From the NCBI GenBank assembly GCA_016125075.1, contig WGMO01000001.1, positions 186,001 to 250,000 on the forward strand: a stretch of DNA of 64,000 bases, written 5' to 3'. Under the pieces are notes generated by a model. The model was not told where the DNA came from. It saw nothing but the letters and a program-made list of their open reading frames with translations, and ran no database searches. A program made the translations under genes and the position numbers. The stretch's first letter is position 1; every line of letters starts with the position of its first letter. This DNA comes from Terrimonas sp. (GTDB lineage Bacteria > Bacteroidota > Bacteroidia > Chitinophagales > Chitinophagaceae). This document shows, piece by piece, positions 62,727-64,000 of the stretch.

Positions 62727-64000
62727 TTATTTAATAAAGAACTGGTAAGCAAAAAATAGCAGGATGCTCAGTACCATCAGGAGTATATAACTGCCTACCT
62801 GCCCGCTTTGCAGGTACCTGAAATGCCTGCTTAGATAATTCACGCCCCTGCCAACATTATTCACAAAAGCATCAATACCTGTTTTTTCCATACCCTCTTC
62901 CAGCCAGGACCCCAGTTTACTGACCGGGTTCACGATTATCTTATTATAAATTTCATCCACATACCATTTATTCGCTAATATCTTTCCCACCGCTGTTTCC
63001 TTCTCTTCTTTATACCGGCCATACCGGTTCCAGGCAAAATAGATCATGATCAGCACCAGGCCGGTCGAAAGGCCCATCAGCATCCATTCTGTTGAATGGG
63101 ATACGCCATGCCCGTCTTTTGCCAGGGCAATAACCGGTGATAAAAATGTACTGAGATGGTCACCCCCATTCATGATCAATTCGGGGATTCCGACCCATCC
63201 TCCCAATACGGACAGTGCTGCCAGTATGATAAGGGGTATGGTCATCGTTGCGGGGCTTTCGTGAAGATGATGCTCCTGTTCCGCGGTACCCCGAAATTTA
63301 CCATTAAAAGTGATAAAGCATAAACGAAACATATAAAAGGCCGTGAGCAAGGCCCCAAAAAGGGCTGCCGCATAGATGATCCTGTTATGTTCAAAAGCAC
63401 TGAGTAAAATGGCATCTTTTGAAAAGAAGCCTGACAGGGGCGGTACACCTGCAATCGCGATACATCCCAATAAGAAAGTCCAGTAAGTGACCGGCATTTT
63501 TTTCCGTAAACCACCCATTTTCCTGATATCCTGTTCTCCCCCCATAGCATGGATCACACTGCCTGAACCCAGGAAGAGTAAAGCCTTGAAAAAGGCATGC
63601 GTCATCACATGGAATACCGCTGCCACATAAGCACCCGTGCCCAGGGCAATAAACATATAACCCAGCTGGCTAACCGTAGAATATGCCAGGACCTTCTTGA
63701 TGTCATTTTGCCGGAGGGCAATAGAAGCCGCAAGAAGGGCAGTGGCCGTACCGATCACCATGATCACCGTTTGTGTATGGTGGGCCATGGAAAACAAAAT
63801 ATTGCTCCTTGCAATCATATAGATACCCGCCGTCACCATGGTAGCAGCATGTATCAGTGCCGAAACGGGGGTAGGGCCCGCCATGGCATCCGGTAACCAG
63901 GTATACAGGGGAATCTGGGCGCTTTTTCCCGTTGCCCCGATAAACAGTAATAAGGTGATAACGGTAATATCGGTAGCGGTAAATTCCTTAAGGCGGGCAA
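62727..64000 (-). CDS. nuoL: NADH-quinone oxidoreductase subunit L, C-terminal part (cut by window edge)
   Basis: The frame is open to the right edge; the ATG at 63884 is internal, since the conserved TGKSAQIPLYTWLPDAMAGPTPVSALIHAATMV spans it. So at least 424 residues of the C-terminal two thirds are present. Features: KVLAYSTVSQLGYMFIALG, HAFFKALLFLGSGSVIHAMGGEQDIRKMGG and a last helix ending FAYQFFIK, with the long lateral helix region before it. Largest proton-pumping subunit of complex I. First of the visible nuoL-M-N run. Confidence 0.96.
   Translation of the reverse strand, partial: ARLKEFTATDITVITLLLFIGATGKSAQIPLYTWLPDAMAGPTPVSALIHAATMVTAGIYMIARSNILFSMAHHTQTVIMVIGTATALLAASIALRQNDIKKVLAYSTVSQLGYMFIALGTGAYVAAVFHVMTHAFFKALLFLGSGSVIHAMGGEQDIRKMGGLRKKMPVTYWTFLLGCIAIAGVPPLSGFFSKDAILLSAFEHNRIIYAAALFGALLTAFYMFRLCFITFNGKFRGTAEQEHHLHESPATMTIPLIILAALSVLGGWVGIPELIMNGGDHLSTFLSPVIALAKDGHGVSHSTEWMLMGLSTGLVLIMIYFAWNRYGRYKEEKETAVGKILANKWYVDEIYNKIIVNPVSKLGSWLEEGMEKTGIDAFVNNVGRGVNYLSRHFRYLQSGQVGSYILLMVLSILLFFAYQFFIK

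Noticed and set aside
1-64000. tRNA, rRNA or CRISPR features
   Set aside because: I found no tRNA-like acceptor/T-loop arrangement, no rRNA core sequences and no short regularly spaced repeats with unique spacers. A tRNA scan would settle this.

Overview
The window looks like chromosomal DNA of a Bacteroidota bacterium, most likely in or near the Chitinophagaceae. The signs are two type IX secretion modules (PKD-repeat proteins ending in gliding-motility C-terminal domains, each beside a PorP/SprF gene), a secreted protein with a type A sorting domain, Bacteroidota promoters (TTTG, 19-21 nt, TAnnTTTG), and the exbB-exbD-exbD-tonB arrangement. I saw no rRNA, tRNA, CRISPR array or intact insertion sequence.

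Layout. 1-4.5 kb: start of recN, a zinc-ribbon coiled-coil protein, a NIF3-like protein, a YitT membrane protein and a DinB-like protein. 4.6-11.6 kb: a lipoprotein, a giant 15-PKD adhesin-like protein coupled to a PorP/SprF gene, a peroxiredoxin and a small T9SS cargo. 11.6-22.8 kb: housekeeping genes (RlmI-like methyltransferase, grpE-dnaJ, a VWA protein, hpt, a LysM glucosaminidase, an O-methyltransferase, two LOG proteins, a sodium:solute symporter). 22.9-27.6 kb: second PorP plus SBBP/PKD module. 27.6-31 kb: recG, whose conserved N-terminus lies upstream of any AUG, GUG or UUG, then a WecA-type transferase. 31-36.8 kb: a TetR-controlled LolCDE-like export cassette. 37-39.1 kb: an AraC regulator and two DUF4242 proteins.

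39.2-48.7 kb is visibly more AT-rich and holds small accessory enzymes. Its most unusual part is a LytTR regulator, a promoter preceded by four 13-bp direct repeats, and an 874-residue protein. That protein joins an Lnt-like integral membrane amidase (Glu-Lys-Cys triad present) to an internal signal-peptide-like segment and an Omp85-type outer-membrane barrel. An S41 peptidase follows.

48.76-50.91 kb is a roughly 2-kb island at the 3' end of mnmE, bounded by 94-bp direct repeats that include the last mnmE codons. It carries the 'mobile mystery' A (HTH) and B (Fic) pair. The pair's promoter is covered by four 18-bp imperfect palindromes spaced exactly 33 bp apart. The island also holds gene remnants but no recombinase.

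50.9-64 kb returns to core functions: mnmE, the Ton energising complex, a MacB-like permease, a large secreted metalloprotease, and the nuoL-M-N end of the complex I operon, truncated by the window edge. The two strongest leads are the LytTR/Lnt-Omp85 locus and the phased-operator Fic island.
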